Positions 63,641 to 64,000 of a stretch of 64,000 bases of DNA are shown here, in pieces. Position 1 is the stretch's first letter. Each line of letters starts with the position of its first letter. The translations under genes and the position numbers were made by a program. Source of the DNA: Myxococcus stipitatus (GTDB lineage Bacteria > Myxococcota > Myxococcia > Myxococcales > Myxococcaceae); contig NZ_JAKCFI010000003.1 in NCBI RefSeq assembly GCF_021412625.1, positions 744,001 through 808,000 of the forward strand, given 5' to 3'. The notes under the pieces are model-generated. The model was given only the letters and a program-made list of their open reading frames with translations. It was not told the DNA's origin and did no database searches.

Positions 63641-64000
63641 ATGAAGGCCGCCGTGTGTTTCGAGAAGGACGTGTTGACCATCGACGACCTGCGCTTCGAG
63701 CCCCCGCGAGCACGCGAGCTGCTGGTGCGCATGGTGGCCTGCGGCGTGTGTCACACGGACCTGTCCGTGCTGAACGGCACCGTGAAGATGAAGCTCCCCT
63801 GTGTGCTGGGACACGAGGGCGCGGGCATCGTGGAGGAGGTCGGAGAGGACGTCACCCACGTGAAGAAGGGCGACAAGGTCGTCCTCTCCTGGGTTGCGCA
63901 ATGTGGCGAGTGCTACTTCTGTCGCATCCAACGTCCCAACCTGTGTGAGCTGGGCGAGCGCATCAACTCGGCCAACCGCATGGCCGATGGAAGCACGCGG
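63641..64000 (+). CDS. Zinc-dependent alcohol dehydrogenase (partial, cut by window edge)
   Basis: The first 120 codons of an MDR-superfamily alcohol dehydrogenase. Catalytic-zinc segment is VACGVCHTDLSVL, GHEGAGIVEEVG follows, and the structural-zinc cysteines are in WVAQCGECYFCRIQRPNLC. AGGAG lies just upstream of the ATG. The C-terminal part lies beyond the window. It supplies aldehyde for the upstream ALDH. Confidence 0.9.
   Translation, partial: MKAAVCFEKDVLTIDDLRFEPPRARELLVRMVACGVCHTDLSVLNGTVKMKLPCVLGHEGAGIVEEVGEDVTHVKKGDKVVLSWVAQCGECYFCRIQRPNLCELGERINSANRMADGSTR

Overview
The window is very GC-rich and reads as a chromosome segment of a myxobacterium, most likely Myxococcaceae (Myxococcus/Corallococcus type). 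The grounds are a MYXO-CTERM-like tail, a TIGR02265/DUF2378-type paralog, many lipoproteins, an FHA-type sigma-54 activator, tandem lspA genes, and a type IVa minor-pilin/PilY1 operon with a TfcP-like cytochrome c. No IS element, prophage, CRISPR array or rRNA was seen.

Layout. 0.3-12.2 kb: hotdog-fold protein, DUF2378-type protein, phosphoesterase, a lipoprotein amidase plus beta-propeller lipoprotein pair behind a good sigma-54 promoter match, a PAS histidine kinase, two lipoproteins (one with a long Gly-rich repeat tail) and a zinc-finger membrane protein. 12.3-15.6 kb: DsbA-like oxidoreductase, RimK-like ligase and FHA/sigma-54 activator. 15.8-20.2 kb: five tightly coupled genes for TadE/TadG-like and secreted proteins. 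20.3-31.2 kb: ileS, then the convergent operon pilX-tfcP-pilY1-pilV-pilW-fimU. 31.4-39.0 kb: Mut7-C protein, surface nuclease-like lipoprotein with a Thr-Asp-Gly-Gly linker, and the lipoprotein-maturation block lspA-lspA-lgt followed by a KdsC-like phosphatase. 39-50.4 kb: MYXO-CTERM protein, LytTR two-component pair, alpha/beta hydrolase, NADAR protein, TPR lipoprotein, MgtE and other lipoproteins.

50.6-53.7 kb is the most unusual part. Two copies of one cassette lie on the plus strand. Each has a very strong ribosome binding site, a 53-54-codon ORF with a conserved N-terminal half and a divergent C-terminal half, a near-identical GNRA-loop hairpin, and an array of tRNA genes (seven, then four). 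Three tRNAs of the first array have C at position 33 instead of the near-universal U, yet keep aminoacylation identity elements (G3-U70 in tRNA-Ala, U73 in tRNA-Gly, G73 in tRNA-Asp). The tRNA with a Leu anticodon lacks the long variable arm. The C-terminal half of the first peptide is made almost only of Ala, Pro, Gly, Leu and Asp, the same five amino acids the first array's anticodons specify. This suggests, but does not prove, a small-peptide system coupled to dedicated tRNAs.

53.7-64 kb: a triple-repeat Cys-rich lipoprotein and an alpha/beta hydrolase, then a catabolic island. An IclR regulator and acyl-CoA dehydrogenase diverge from enoyl-CoA hydratase, 3-hydroxyacyl-CoA dehydrogenase, thiolase, aldehyde dehydrogenase and alcohol dehydrogenase (cut by the window edge), with a palindromic operator between the two arms. 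Together they would oxidise an alcohol or aldehyde to an acid and degrade acyl-CoAs by beta-oxidation.
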